A stretch of 64,000 nt of DNA from Membranipora membranacea (taxonomy: Eukaryota > Bryozoa > Gymnolaemata > Cheilostomatida > Membraniporidae): assembly GCA_914767715.1 (NCBI GenBank), contig OU612072.1, positions 8,742,001 to 8,806,000 on the forward strand, written 5' to 3'. The translations under genes were made by a program, and so were the position numbers. The notes under the pieces were generated by a model. It saw only the letters and a program-made list of their open reading frames with translations, was not told the DNA's origin and ran no database searches. This document shows, in pieces, positions 11,564 through 23,146 of the stretch (positions are counted from its first letter, which is position 1; each line of letters begins with the position of its first letter).

Positions 11564-13030
11564 CATGATTTTGATAATTGAGTTGGCACAAGGCCTTCAA
11601 AGTGGAGAGATAAACCAGTTGTTGGTGAGAAAGACGATGGTTCAAGTAGTCTATTTTCCAAAATTGTTTGCTGAGTCCATTCGGCTTTGGCTACCTGCCA
11701 ACCAATGCTCATTTTACTTTGTCATGAAACTTACTGATTCCCTTAAGATTTCTACTTTTTTGAAAGGCGAAGTTGATGATCTTCTTCAGATAAATAAAAA
11801 GATGATTCTTCTAACCGTAATTTATGTCCAATTCAAAGATTGCTGTAGATGACATATTCTTCAGGAAACAGCATCTTAGATTTGTGTGCTGTGGAACCAT
11901 GTCATATATTTTAACTTTTTAACAAGATGGTAAAGGATATATCATCTGCACATTTCACATGCTCAATAGAGGAGGTACAAAAATTATGTATGAAGTTATT
12001 CAATAGCAGTTGTCCTGAAACTGTCCCCTGTTACACTCCCCTACATTTCGATACCTAAATGAGGATAAGTCTGTTCTCATTTTTACCAACTGATTTATCA
12101 GCGATAAAGTTTCATGGTATCACTAAGTTTAGGACAACAAAAAACCTAAACTTAGCCAAAATCGGGAGGATTTCTTCGCCGATCAACATCAATGTTTTGG
12201 TCTAATTAAGGTCCAAACTTAGCGATATCATGAATCTTTATCCATGCTCTCACAAGGTCACATTTGGTTTACTTGATATTATTGCTCAATATTCATAGTA
12301 ATTGTTTACTGGTTACACCTAAAGAACAGATACTTCAAAAAAAGTCATTTCTAGTCTGGAAGCGTTCCCTTTAAACTGTAAACCACCAACGAACCATGAA
12401 ACCATGTTATTGAGTGAAATCTGTAATAAACAGTAGAATTGATTATTCATGTTGCACTGTGCGTATCATGGTGCGATTTCACACAGGCAATCATCAATTT
12501 TCATCAATATCTGTGTCTTATTGGTCTGAAGATGATTTTGCTCATGTCAAAGTTTATGTTTTATTCAACACAATTGTCGATAAATTCAAACAGAGCTGTT
12601 TGCAGGTCAGAAAATATCTGCGCTCAGCACAATCATAAATTTTGCTGTCTTGAATAATGGATACCAATTCTTCTCTTTACATAGCAGTACTTAACCCTGA
12701 ACCGAAGTCGTGCTGGTAAATTTCCAACACAGCGTGTTTTTGCCAAATAATTCCGAAAAACTGATTTTCACAATCAGTTGCATTAAATCTCAGATATTTA
12801 TTATAATGAAATGGTCATGTATTTGTAATGTCCAAATCATCATAACTCGGTTAGCAAGCTATCTAAGGAATGTTGTGATTGTTATTTTTGTTTGTTGTGA
12901 TTGTGATTGTTGCACATGACATTGTGCTAACAAGCTGCTTGCATAATAGACTCTCTCTCTCTCTCTTGAAAAACTGACATGAATATTAAGTTAACGAACA
13001 GAAAATAATTCAGTAAGTACAAAAAGGTAA
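11564..13030. other. Gene-free stretch with one palindromic MITE
   Basis: Mostly AT-rich sequence without a convincing exon. At 12102-12240 two arms (GATAAAGTTTCATGGTATC... and its complement ending GAATCTTTATC) form a foldback of about 35-bp arms. A fragment near 12358-12410 resembles repeat sequence also seen near 10850 and 16380-16500. Confidence 0.5.
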
Positions 13031-13034
13031 AAGC

Positions 13035-13321
13035 TTGTTGGTGACTCAGTTGATGCAGAAGAAACTGGACTCGACCACTCAAGACAGTAACATTGAGATA
13101 AAAGGTATGTCCAATAATATCCTGATTGTTAATGTATGCAATTCTATAACGTACAATGTAGTCAAATCAACATTCCAGTCTTCTATTTCAGATAAAGATC
13201 TCAACACCTCTTTCCAAACCAACATCGACCCAACTTAAACAACTCGGTTGCTGCAGTGGCCCCATTTAAAAACAAAAAGTAAAAGGAAAAATTATTTGTA
13301 CACCACAGGGCGATTCATTTA

Positions 13322-13356
<35 letters not shown>

Positions 13357-14760
13357 TATGTACCTTTTATCGTCGATCTACAATCACTTTTGAATGTTTT
13401 GCATTCAGTAAAGGAAAAAGTAACCCAAGAAATAAAGAAAAGCAGAAAGCGGAGAGACAAGAGAAAAGACTGCACTAGTAATAATAATTGACAAGAATTG
13501 CTTTGACAGTAGGCCTAGTTGTTGAAAATGAGTAAGTTTAGTGTTAGTTGGTGAGCGTACCTGTATTGTTAAGGTGTAGCTAGACAGCCCCACGAAACCG
13601 CGTGGGGAGGCAATTCCAGGCGTTGTTGATGCCAAACCACGCTGTTGGCCATGCTAACGATGCGTCTTTTCAAAGACCAGCATGTTCGTGTTGTTAACCA
13701 TGATGTGACCCTACGCTTCTGTCATTGGTCAGTTGGTACAATAGAGCGTATTTAATTGGCCATTACTCTTACTCATTGGTGTTGGCTCATTGGCCACTCA
13801 CTTAGCAATGTTGTCACAAGGTGGGTGTGTTTAGCCTATGAAGCCACGCCTACCACGCGTGGGAAGACAATTCCACGCATTTCGTGGGCTCATGTAGCAA
13901 AACCTTTAAAGGCATTCTCCAACACCACATCCGCTATTCTAGTTAATGGAATAAAGGACAAAAATATTTTCCTCGATCACAATGTCGAGCTTTTTGATAG
14001 CATTCCCGAAGCCACCACAGCTGTATTAAATGCCACTAAACAACAGCTATGTAAGGAAGAGATTACTTGTGATGAAAGAATGAATGCTGCAATTATCCAG
14101 ATGCCAACTCTAGATGACATATTCACATCAAACCCCAGCTCTTACCATGGATAACACTTCAAGTTCCCCAATTCCTCAAGCGACATATAGATACAGGAAA
14201 TACATGTGGAAGATGCAGATATCTTTACAACCTTGTCAACGTTATGATGGCAAAATTACGGACATTGAAGTAAAACTGATTAAACAACAGTTAATCATTG
14301 AAACAACATCAATTGCCCGAATCACAACAACAATCAACTACAAAGTAAATTTGAATTCACTTCGAATTCCACAGTACATGAAGAGCTTACTCCCAACAAT
14401 CAAGCAATATAAGCATGGCACTGAGCTTAATATGATCGCCGGCAACTTAAACACCCATCAACTTCCTCACATATCAACAACAACTGATCTAACATCAGAT
14501 CACAACTCAAAAAAGAACCGGACAAAGAAAACAACTTCGCTCCTATGAGCAATCTAATTATTGAAATTAAGAAGGAAACAAGCACATACAACAACTTTAA
14601 CCAGACAGACCATTAACGAATTCATTAAGTCTATCGTCATCGAAAAAAACAACAGATACAATTTCAACTCAACAAAATCAAAAATAATAATCCAGCGAAA
14701 CCATCAGGATACAAAAGAACAACATCACATTTTGCAAATGGAATAACAAATTTCTTTGGA
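13035..14760 (+). pseudogene. Decayed LINE ORF1 fragment
   Basis: Two conceptual blocks match ORF1 of the LINE at 37926. The first, 13050-13240, contains KKLDSTTQDSNIEIKG and VVKSTFQSSI against KKIDSTTTDESITIKG and LVRSIFQTSI. The second, 13915-14050, contains NTTSAILVNGIKD against HTTSRILVNAIKD. Stretches at 14565-14700 (TINEFIKSIV, RYNFNST) match the RRM-like region. Stops and frameshifts separate the blocks, and a piece of about 590 bp (13320-13910) interrupts them between the GRF and SNTTS positions. No endonuclease or RT follows, so the copy is truncated. Confidence 0.7.
13320..13910. other. Insertion within the LINE fragment
   Basis: This stretch interrupts the ORF1 homology above. It starts with (TA)n and contains two related GC-richer segments (13600-13630 and 13850-13885) sharing CGCGTGGG and GGCAATTCCA/GACAATTCCA motifs. 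I could not find convincing terminal repeats, so its type is unknown. Confidence 0.4.
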
Positions 14761-15172
14761 GGATCCAGTGTACAGGATTAATTGACCAAAAGTTCCCTGA
14801 CTGAGAATATTGTTATGTTAAAGGTTTGGTATTTCGGACATGGATCTAAAAAAAAATAATCTGTCTTTTGTTATAATATGAGGAAAGACAAATGTTCTAT
14901 ATTTTTACTTTGCAGGCGGACTATATATACCATGTGGCATGGAGTCACAGAAATTAGTGGGCTGCGGCATGACCACCAAAACAACTCAACAGCTGGATCA
15001 CCTTCCAGCAAGACTTCCATCATTTTAGGCTATCTCAAATTAATGAGCTATGTAGACAAGTTTTAGATATTGGGGTAGTACAATGTTTAATGTGATTGTG
15101 ACATAATGTTTTTTTTTATTCTGCTGTAGTTCATCATCTTATTTCGAATACTGCTCAAATTTGATGACGAGT

Positions 15173-15322
15173 CTGTGGCCCAGTTCAAACTGATTTTCAC
15201 TCAAAAATAGGATGAAAGGTACAAAAAAGTTACTGTTGCATATACACTATGATTAAAGTGGTACCTTTTTAGTACATTATAATCCCAACTCAAAAAATCA
15301 GTTGAAACTGGGCCTCAGGCAG
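15173..15322. repeat. MITE with ~30-bp TIRs
   Basis: The left end CTGTGGCCCAGTTCAAACTG pairs with the right end CAGTTGAAACTGGGCCTCAG in inverted orientation over about 32 bp with few mismatches. The body is about 90 bp and non-coding. Confidence 0.75.
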
Positions 15323-15608
15323 TTTATTAAGTTCAAGTGGTATTCTAAGTCAGACTGAAAACTCTACAATAATACCGAAAACCTGATTCTGTCACAATCT
15401 CTACTTCATTATTATGCTTTGTTTGTCTGACCGAATATTGATGATTCCATTAACAGCTAGGAAATTCAGATGGACTAATCTAGTAACTAAGATAATTTAA
15501 TTGTGTCTTGGCGAAATTTTATCTCCAAGCAGTACATAAATCTCATTGTAATCTTCTGTGTTGTTTTATTAGGTTCATACAGATTACGACATGAATATTT
15601 ATCCATAG

Positions 15609-15791
15609 CTAATCCAAACCTGCCATTCGACAACAGTACAAAGCTGGAATTTCGATTTGACATGGATTACTGTTGATAAAACACCCACTCATGTACGTAT
15701 CAGATATTTGGTAGCCACGTCCACAACCGCAGGGGGGTCCCCTTTCCTGACATTCTCCAAAGGTCAGTAACAAAATAACCACGCTCATCAT
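15609..15791 (-). CDS. Possible secreted cysteine-rich peptide
   Basis: A 60-codon ORF from an ATG at 15791 encodes a short hydrophobic leader (MMSVVILLLTF) and then a Cys-rich tail: GEC, CGC, SGC, NPC, YCC, with spacing after the leader C-x-C-x13-C-x6-C-x8-CC. It stops TAG. The sequence just upstream on this strand (TATATTTTATAG) could be a splice acceptor or a TATA-like region. It may therefore be a single-exon gene or the last exon of a longer one. I do not recognise the family; a chance ORF remains possible. Confidence 0.4.
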   Translation of the reverse strand: MMSVVILLLTFGECQERGPPCGCGRGYQISDTYMSGCFINSNPCQIEIPALYCCRMAGLD

Positions 15792-15794
15792 CAA

Positions 15795-16577
15795 ACTATA
15801 AAATATAGAGATTGGATCTTGTATAGGAAAACAATCAGCTATAATGTGTACTGTAAGATAAGTTTCTTTTAAAAAAATGTTTATTCACTTTATAAACACT
15901 AGGGGTTGGGATTGGGAGATTGTTTCACTACTTTGGGTGATCCTTTAATTCAACGGCATTTAGGCAAGGAGTAGACTGAGAGTATTTGTAGATTTGTGTA
16001 CATAAGCGGTTGCTGATATATTTCAGGCCTTGATTTGACTATATCACAACAGTTATAAGGGCGATTGCTGATCATAAATGTGTTGAATGGTACAGAAAAC
16101 AGAAGTGAGGAATTGGAAACAATATTCAGGATAATCATTATATTCAATCTTAAAATGAATTTAATAGGACAGAGGAACTGCCAAGTACCAGCAATAAATA
16201 TTCATAAAAAGTTTGTATACTCACAAGTAATTCATGATCTTTCTGTGAAAGTATTTAACAATGAACACCCTGTAACTATGAGTTCAATTGAAATGAATAC
16301 AGTAAAATCTTCAAAATGGCGCATCCATTTATATAGCTAATTTGGCACTGCCATGGATGAAGGATAACTATGATGATGGATGTTTCCTTACATTTTCTCT
16401 GCTACAAGGAAACAGGCGAAGGAAAAAAGCATACATACATAATTCTGTGCTTCCTTTAAACTCTGAATCACAAGGAACCAGGAAACCAGAACTCTCGTCA
16501 AATGGTTCAATGAGGTCAGATTATAATCAATGGAGGAAAAGAACAAATATTGTAATGCTGTGGAATGAGTTGATTGG
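15795..16577. other. Gene-free stretch
   Basis: No exon or RNA gene supported. A piece at about 16376-16500 (GATGTTTCCTTACATTTTCTC... through GCTTCCTTTAAACTC) resembles sequence near 10845-10905 and 12358-12410. It is probably an old interspersed repeat. Confidence 0.4.
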
Positions 16578-16584
16578 GCGAAGA

Positions 16585-16643
16585 GGTTGATTAAGGTTGA
16601 TTAAAAGGTTTGATTAAAGGTTGATTAAAAAGGTTGATTAAAA
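16585..16643 (+). repeat. GGTTGATTAAA tandem repeat
   Basis: About five imperfect units of GGTTGATTAAAA with variable A length. A minisatellite without coding sense. Confidence 0.8.
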
Positions 16644-16719
16644 TCAGATGTCATATCACACGCCACATCCCGAAGCATGGGCGGCGAACTACTAGTTGCC
16701 TTAGGGGCTAGGCTGCAAT

Positions 16720-18205
16720 GACTTACTTACTTGACTTATGTTGCAGAACTCCTAGTGGAATATTGCGCCAGAATCGCCTTCTCCTTTCCCTTCCATCTTT
16801 CTCGATCTCTAGCCATCTCGCTAGCCTCCGCCCACGACTTGATGTTGTGTACCTTCATCTGTTTGAGCGCCGTTCTTCGCCAAGTCTGATTGGGTCGCCC
16901 TCTCCTTCGGGTGCCTTCAGGGGCCCATCCGAGACTGGTGTGAGGGAGAGATTCCTTCCTCCTTAGGCTGTGTCCTAGGTATCTCCATCTTCTAACTTCA
17001 ATGTGCTGAGAGACTGGTTTCTGCTTGCTGCGTTCACATACTTCCAAGTTGGAAGTTTTGGACCACCAATATATTTTCAATATCCGACGGCAGCAGTTCA
17101 TGTGAAATACCTCCAGTTTGTCCATATCCACATTCGTCATTCGCCATGTTTCACATCCATAGAGGAGCACAGACACCACGTTCGAGTTGTAGAGTTTGAA
17201 CTTGAGATGGTTGCTCATACTTCTTGATCTCCACACCTTGTTCAGTCTGTAAAAGGCTGTAGTTGCAGAGTTGATGCGGTTCTTGACATCTGCTGCTGCA
17301 CCACCAGACGCATCAATTTTCGCACCAAGATACAAAAAGTTATCTACAAACTCGAGTGACTTGTTGCTGACTGTGAAATTGTTGTTAGATGCAGGGCCCA
17401 TTCCATCTCGATGAATCCTCAAAACTTTCGTCTTTTGTTCATTGATGTGCAATCCCGCTTTACTCGCTGTTGTTATGAGCTTGTCTGTAACTGTTTGCAT
17501 CCCTCCATGTGTTGTAGAAAATAGCGCGACATCGTCTGCATAAGCTAGATAATTCAGCTTGGTTGTAAGATTCCATCGGAGTTCAGTTCGATGTGTCGCT
17601 TGTACTTGCTTCATTATGAAGTCTGAAGCCATGATAAATAACAGAGGTGAGATTACGCAGCCCTGTCTAACTCCTGATTTTACTTCGAAGTAATCGTCCT
17701 CTGCTCCGCCTTGCATTTTACACGCATACCCGGTGTAGAACGCCCGTGTCAGAGTGATGAGTTTATCAGGGATACCATAAAACTTCATCACTTTCCACAT
17801 GCTCTCCCGATGAATGCTGTCAAAAGCTTTCCTGAAATCAATAAAATTGACGTACAGGGGCATCCTCCATTCTTCACATTGTTCTATGATGTTCCTCAGT
17901 GTAAATATGTGGTCTGTACAACTTCTTCCGCTGCGAAAACCTGCTTGCTCTTCATCTAGACTTCTGTTCTCCTCTAGGGCTCCGGCAATTCGGTGATGTA
18001 AAATCTTCAGAAATATTTTACTGATATACGGTAGTAGAGTAATACCCCTCCAATTTGTTGTCTTACTCAGGTCTCCTTTCTTGGGCGGTTTGATGATCAC
18101 GCCGCGCCTCCAGTCTTGTGGGATGTCTTCTTCTCTCCATATACCCGAGAACAATGTCTCGAGTTCTGCTGCGCATGAGCTACTGTTACAGCGTAAAAAC
18201 TCTGC
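16720..18205 (-). mobile_element. 5'-truncated RTE-like LINE with intact RT reading frame
   Basis: The element is bounded by a perfect 17-bp target duplication, AGGGGCTAGGCTGCAAT, at 16703-16719 and 18206-18222. On the minus strand an uninterrupted frame of about 490 codons (16736 up to the 5' break) encodes the palm and thumb of a reverse transcriptase. Visible motifs are FIDFRKAFDSI, GVRQGCVISPLLF, LAYADDVALFS (catalytic YADD) and FLYLGAKI, followed by the C-terminal LLYGCETWRM, CCRRILKIYW and GRPNQTWRRT seen in RTE-clade elements. The endonuclease part is missing by 5' truncation. The 3' end is a short AAGTAAGTAAGTC-type repeat instead of poly(A), as in RTE elements. The open frame and perfect duplication show recent insertion. 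The open frame continues past the 5' break into flanking DNA by chance. Confidence 0.88.
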
Positions 18206-18222
18206 AGGGGCTAGGCTGCAAT

Positions 18223-20084
18223 ATCTGCTCCCATTTGCTCTCAGTTTGCAGGCAGGTCGGAGCACACCTGGGGGTCCAACCAAACCCCAGTAGTCAGTAC
18301 TATATAGATATATATATATTATATATATATATCATTTGAAATTTTGTGTATGGTGTTACTTTTTGAATTAAAAAGGCCGAAGCACCAAACTGATCGGTCA
18401 TTAAACTAGGTCATTGATGCCTGTCAATATTAATACATGTACATATTTTGTCAGAAAGGTGCTCTATAATTGCAACTGCTGTAAAAAATGGAAATGCCTA
18501 CGTCACATGCCAATTTTGTGCACAGAGAAATGATCAGAGTAGAATGTGCGTCTGACATTGGGTCTGATAGCATTCATCGCAAAAAATAACAAAATCATGC
18601 CAATGCAAAATGTCCATCAATTAGATTGTTGCATGACAACACTCCCTGCTTGTAGTCGCCATGTGTGCGACTATGATCACAGATGGTGCAGGTTTTCTGG
18701 CAAGCTTATAATAAAAGCATTCATGTAATTAGTAGTGTATAGCTGTCACAAACCTATACTGTGCATGAGAAGCGATAATGTAACAACGGTAAATCTTAGT
18801 GATCCAACATGTAATCAGTTTAATCAAAATTATCTATCTAGTGTTTGGTTTTAAATTGTAGTTGTTTCCTCTTTGAACTTTCTTTGCGAATTGGCCATAA
18901 CTATCATTAACTTCTGGTAAAGTTTGGTAGCGCACTTATTGTGTAACATTCAATTAAACTTGGCAAAATTCTAGGTGGAGAACATCTGGCTCTATGTTCA
19001 TTGCTCAGAGAGACCCTTTGCATTGTATATAAGCCTGATCCCTCTTGGACTTCTGAGAAATTTACTCCTAGCCATTCAAAGTGTGGGTCTAGCCTATATA
19101 CTTCTTGGTTGTTCTAACAAACAATATTCATGCACCAAAACCAATTGAACAACCTTATATGGTGATGAACCTGTGGCACTATCAAAAGGTGAGACTGTCT
19201 TTCAGAATATATATATATATATATATATATGTATATTACGTACTTATATACTTCTAAGACACGCTGTAATACAACCTCTCAATTATTACACTGTTATTTA
19301 TTTTTGTTTAGTGCCTGGAAGCCCAATTAGATAGTTTAGGCAGTTGTTGTGGGTGTTGTTACGACACTGAATTGAATTGGTGTCATCATTGACTTGCAGT
19401 TCATATACCAGGTTTTATTTTGAGAACTCAAACAATTTCAATCGAATTTTGTGTTTGACTGTTACACTGTAAGGATGACATTAGATGTGGATAGACAAAT
19501 TCATATCATCATCATTAATATGTCATCATGTTTAAGAATGTGCCAAGATTCATGACTGATTCTGCTGTCATCGAAATTAATTGATTGAATATTCATTTGC
19601 TCGCTGTATCCTGACTACCTTTTGTTACATTCATATGAACTGCTGTATTACTATTGGTTTAAATATTTTATGTCTCATATATAGAAGAAGTTTTACTATC
19701 AAATAAACCAGTTAATAAGTTGCAACGAAGTAGCGTAGTACTTCTAAGTGATTGCAAATACCCACCACAACTTGTAAGGGCAGCGCGTCCTTACAACACC
19801 TTGTTGTGAACAGCTTGTTATTAATTTTAACTTAAAAATTATTTTTAAAGAAAAATCAAAATCAAATTGATAACAAGACGCTGCTGAATGTGAATGAATT
19901 TCCTAACTCAAAAAAAAATTCCGGACGAAAACTCAGTCAGACTCATCCGCATTTATGGAATCGTGACATCATAGAGACAGTAAGTACCTTGGTGTTTGAG
20001 GAATACCGCTTAAAAATGGGGTTGTCACGAACCGGTATATCCAGTAACTATGATTTTGTGGTTACTTAGTATAGTGCCTGTTTA
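18223..20084. other. Gene-free stretch
   Basis: AT-rich, with (TA)n runs at 18302-18333 and 19207-19232. A TGTATATAAG motif at about 19024 is TATA-like, but no ORF with a start or splice-bounded exon follows. Nothing else supported. Confidence 0.4.
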
Positions 20085-20204
20085 TGTGACCTTTGGTTTA
20101 TGCTCTTATGTTTCATGGTTAACCGGATACAACCGGTAATTACTTGATAAGACAAGATTTATTGGATTGTTTTGTGTATTGTTGGTAAGATAGCTTGGTA
20201 GACA

Positions 20205-20343
20205 GTTTAAGCGCTAAAACTATGCCGGGATAGCTGGTAGGTGCATTTCGTTATCAACCACTTTCCATTGGTGGTGGGGAGAGTAGTTGATAACGAGATG
20301 CCCCTACCAGCTATACTGGTACAGTTTTAGTGCTCAAACTACT
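20205..20343. repeat. Foldback MITE inserted in duplication copy A
   Basis: Arms of about 62 bp (CAGTTTAAGCGCTAAAACT... and its complement) surround a short loop. It is flanked by CTTGGTAGA (left) and CTTGATAGA (right), and copy B has the single empty site CTTGGTAGATGATTC. That empty site shows directly that it is an insertion with an 8-9 bp target duplication, made after the segmental duplication. Confidence 0.85.
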
Positions 20344-20534
20344 TGATAGATGATCCTAAGCAGAGTGTTTATGGAATCAGGATATGTTGTGTTAAGATAT
20401 TGAAGATAATAATATATCCTCTAAAGTGTTGAGTTGATATTGCAGGGAGCTTGAAAATATCATCACGTTTGTTACAGCAACAGTAAGATTAAGAAGGCCT
20501 GTGTGTTAGAGTACCTGACAACCCTTCAGGTAGT

Positions 20535-20954
20535 GTTCTAATAGTCTTCATTGACAAATGCAGACCAGCTTTCCATGCCATCACTAAACTGCGGAAAGCT
20601 GGAGTGAATAATGACAGTTTGTGTAAATTCTACAAGTCACGCATTGTACCTCTAGTGACATATGCCGCACCTGCATGGTACCCAAATATATCTCTAAACG
20701 ATCAGGAGAAACTTGAAAAGTATCAGCGGCTCTGTCTACGTATCATGTTGCCTAGTATCGATGGCAGCGAAAACAGACAAATAGTTGCTGGCCTTGATGG
20801 TATCAATTTTGTGCTAGACGTATTTGCCGTGGCTACGTTAATAGAGTCAAGACTGAGCCATACCACCTGCTCCACAAATACACAAACACTCAACGAGTTT
20901 CTGCACACAGCGGCAGATATATTCAGGCAAAAACCCACACAGCCCTACTATTAA
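20535..20954 (+). pseudogene. LINE reverse-transcriptase C-terminal remnant
   Basis: A frame of about 140 codons reads FIDKCRPAFHAITKLRKAG, YKSRIVPLVTYAAPAWYP, QEKLEKYQRLCLRIMLPS and RQIVAGLDGI. This is the thumb/C-terminal signature of jockey/CR1-group reverse transcriptases. The polymerase motifs are missing. It begins at the break where copies A and B of the segmental duplication lose alignment, so it is a 5'-truncated insertion. It ends PTQPYY-stop. Confidence 0.7.
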
Positions 20955-21796
20955 AAAGCCTTTTCTATAGGTTTTTCTAGTTCAAGTGTCATACATTCTT
21001 TCTTTTACCTGACCAGACCATTTTTTATATTTTGCCTGTATGTAATTCATGAAATACGAATAATGTCATCATGATAGATAGATAATAACTTTTAGTTTTC
21101 GCTCCTTCTTCTATTAACATGATCTTATTTGCTCCAGCATTGATCGGTTATTAAAGTGCATACATAACATATGACCCCGAACCGGCAGATATGTTTAAAG
21201 CTGTAACAGTTTTGTCAGGCATACTGTCATATTCATATGGTTCTGAGAAGCAGCAAATTAAAAGAATATTGGTGAGGAGATTTCAGTATTTAGTTATCAT
21301 TACATGTGAGTTAGAAACAGAAGGGATAAGCAGAAAAACTAAAACAGACATCAGTGCAAAATACAATTTTTGACATTAATAGAAGCTCCCAGGCAATATA
21401 CATACATCTATGTCTGTGTGAAAACATCAATAATATATAATATTATCATATTGGGGTTAAAATATCAATGATTTACAATATGGGTAAAACTTTTTGAGTG
21501 AAATCAAAAGAATATCAATAAACCCACTGCTGCAAATGATGTGTTTTGTACAGAAATGGATAACTGCATAAAAATGACTTAACTTAATATGTAATAATGG
21601 CCTTGTGAAAGGTAGGGGGTAAAATCTTGCTAACGGCTGGCCTAAGATGATCTTGAGTAGTACAGACATATAGTATAGGAAGTTAAAAACATCTGTCACT
21701 GACTATAGTGCTGTCACATTATTTCGCCCTTGATTTATACCCTTCATTCTGCAAATATTCTGGTAAGGAGGTTGCAGATCTACGCTTTAAGTCCCA

Positions 21797-21806
21797 TTTA
21801 TTTATT
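21797..21806 (-). terminator. Poly(A) signal of furin-site gene A
   Basis: Overlapping AATAAATAAA on the minus strand, 45-54 bases after the stop codon at 21851. The equivalent site in copy B has mutated (ATTTATC on the plus strand near 27562). Confidence 0.55.
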
Positions 21807-21850
21807 TTGGAAAAATAACGAATTAAATGACTTCGAATTTTAGCCCTGTT

Positions 21851-22900
21851 TTAGCACACAATGGTCGCTACATTAAAACATTCCCAGCGGTCACTAACAA
21901 TACCGTCTCCACCATCATAGCATGAGTTTTCATATTTTGTCACATTAACATAAATGTATGGGATGTCATCAGTTCCGAATGTCTCTATGTCACAGTGATA
22001 ACCTTGAGGTAGCTGAGATGTATCAAGTCTAGCAGCCTCTCTGTAGGTAACGACCCTTCGGATACAAGGATCGAGAATATACTGTGAAGCGGATCTACGA
22101 CCTCTATCTCTTAATATTTGGGGCTCTTCGGCTAGCCGTTCATTCTCAACACACCTGGTGCTTGTGATGATGTCACATGTTCTTGTTAAATATGATCTCT
22201 TGACTCTTGTCAGCTGCTGATTCACGTTCAGCAGGGTGCTACATTCTAACATATTCTAAAATTGAGAAATCTGTTTATATCAGCGTTCAAAATTCAAAGA
22301 TATATTGATAAATAATATGTAAGTTTTATGTAAAGCTTTGCTCTCAAATCGCCCTTCCCTCTTAAATATGACTAAATTGTGATCAACCGAGCTATTCCTC
22401 ATCACTTGAGCTTTGACAACTAAATGGTATAGGCTGTCTGTTGTAAACAGCAGTAGGGTACAAAAAATCAGGACTCGATTGGGTTTTTGGGGTTTGACTC
22501 TCAAGCGGGACGAGTCAAAACCCAATCCGGCCCTGTGCTCCCAGTATCAACAAGAAGTAAATCTCAATGTGACAAAGAATTTTATATGTTTTAATTTGAT
22601 TCGATTTTGGTTATGTATCCAACAACATGTTACATCATTGTAAATCTAAACATTCCAAAAACAAAAGAACACGAAAAAAAATCTGATATAGATGCAGACA
22701 GCTGAACAGAGAAACAGAGAACCATTCATAGGACTAGCTACATGGAATGGGTTTAAAATGTCACATAAATTCAGTTTTAATCTGTCTCAACATACCTCGT
22801 CACCCCATGCTCCAGAAGTAGAAGAAAACATGATAAACATCACCATATAAAGAACCATGGTAATAGCCATTGTTAATCTCAGTTTTTCTATTGCCCACAT
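21851..22900 (-). CDS. Secreted cysteine protein with furin site, paralogue A, 2 exons
   Basis: Exon 1 22900-22796 and exon 2 22255-21851 join in phase 0 to 169 residues. The N-terminus holds a hydrophobic signal segment (MVLYMVMFIMFSS). Starts at 22900 or at inner ATGs such as 22870 are possible. Exon 2 opens with a short Cys-containing pro-part and then LTRVKR, a match to the furin consensus R-x-K/R-R. Processing there would release a C-terminal domain of about 120 residues with seven Cys and one N-glycosylation sequon (NVT). Conserved blocks with paralogue B are IITSTRCV, ARLDTSQLP, DDIPYIYVNVTKY and a C-terminal IVC-stop. The layout (signal, dibasic cleavage, Cys-rich domain, end in Cys) resembles cytokine or growth-factor precursors, but I cannot assign a family. 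Confidence 0.72.
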
Positions 22901-23146
22901 CTCTGTGTTTTTGAGAGTTTAGGTTCTTCTAAGTACACAACCTGCTGCTCGTATCAGATACAAACAAAGAATGAAAATTAAATATGTCAAAATCAGTGAC
23001 TCTTATAACTGAAAATACGTAATATAACACTAGGTCAATCAAAACAATGTTTTCATGTCTGCAAAATGCAGCATGGGGTTTTAGCCTGAAACTTCCACGA
23101 AAATAGCTGTACCATGCAAGCTGTCATCATCATTTTGAATTTTTCC

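Larger units (their letters stand above)
20085..23036. repeat. Segmental duplication, copy A
   Basis: This block aligns in the same orientation with 26765-28960. Shared landmarks are GTGACCTTT...TGGTT at 20095/26777, AAGGCCTGTGTG at 20496/27019, AAACAGAAGGGAT at 21317/27165, the two-exon gene, and TATAACTGAAAATAC at 23003/28911. Copy A carries later insertions absent from B: a foldback MITE at 20205 and a LINE piece at about 20535-21175. Confidence 0.8.

Noticed and set aside
11496-11852. 118-codon plus-strand ORF near the hAT right end
   Set aside because: It crosses the hAT terminus and target duplication, so it cannot be a single gene, and shows no family features.
12439-12657. Overlapping 72- and 74-codon plus-strand frames
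   Set aside because: No signal peptide, splice context or family motif; typical of chance open frames in AT-rich DNA.
16718-18293. Plus-strand ORFs within the RTE-like element
   Set aside because: They are shadows of the long minus-strand RT frame.
19000-19200. TATA-like TGTATATAAG near 19024 as a promoter
   Set aside because: No ORF or splice-bounded exon follows within a reasonable distance.
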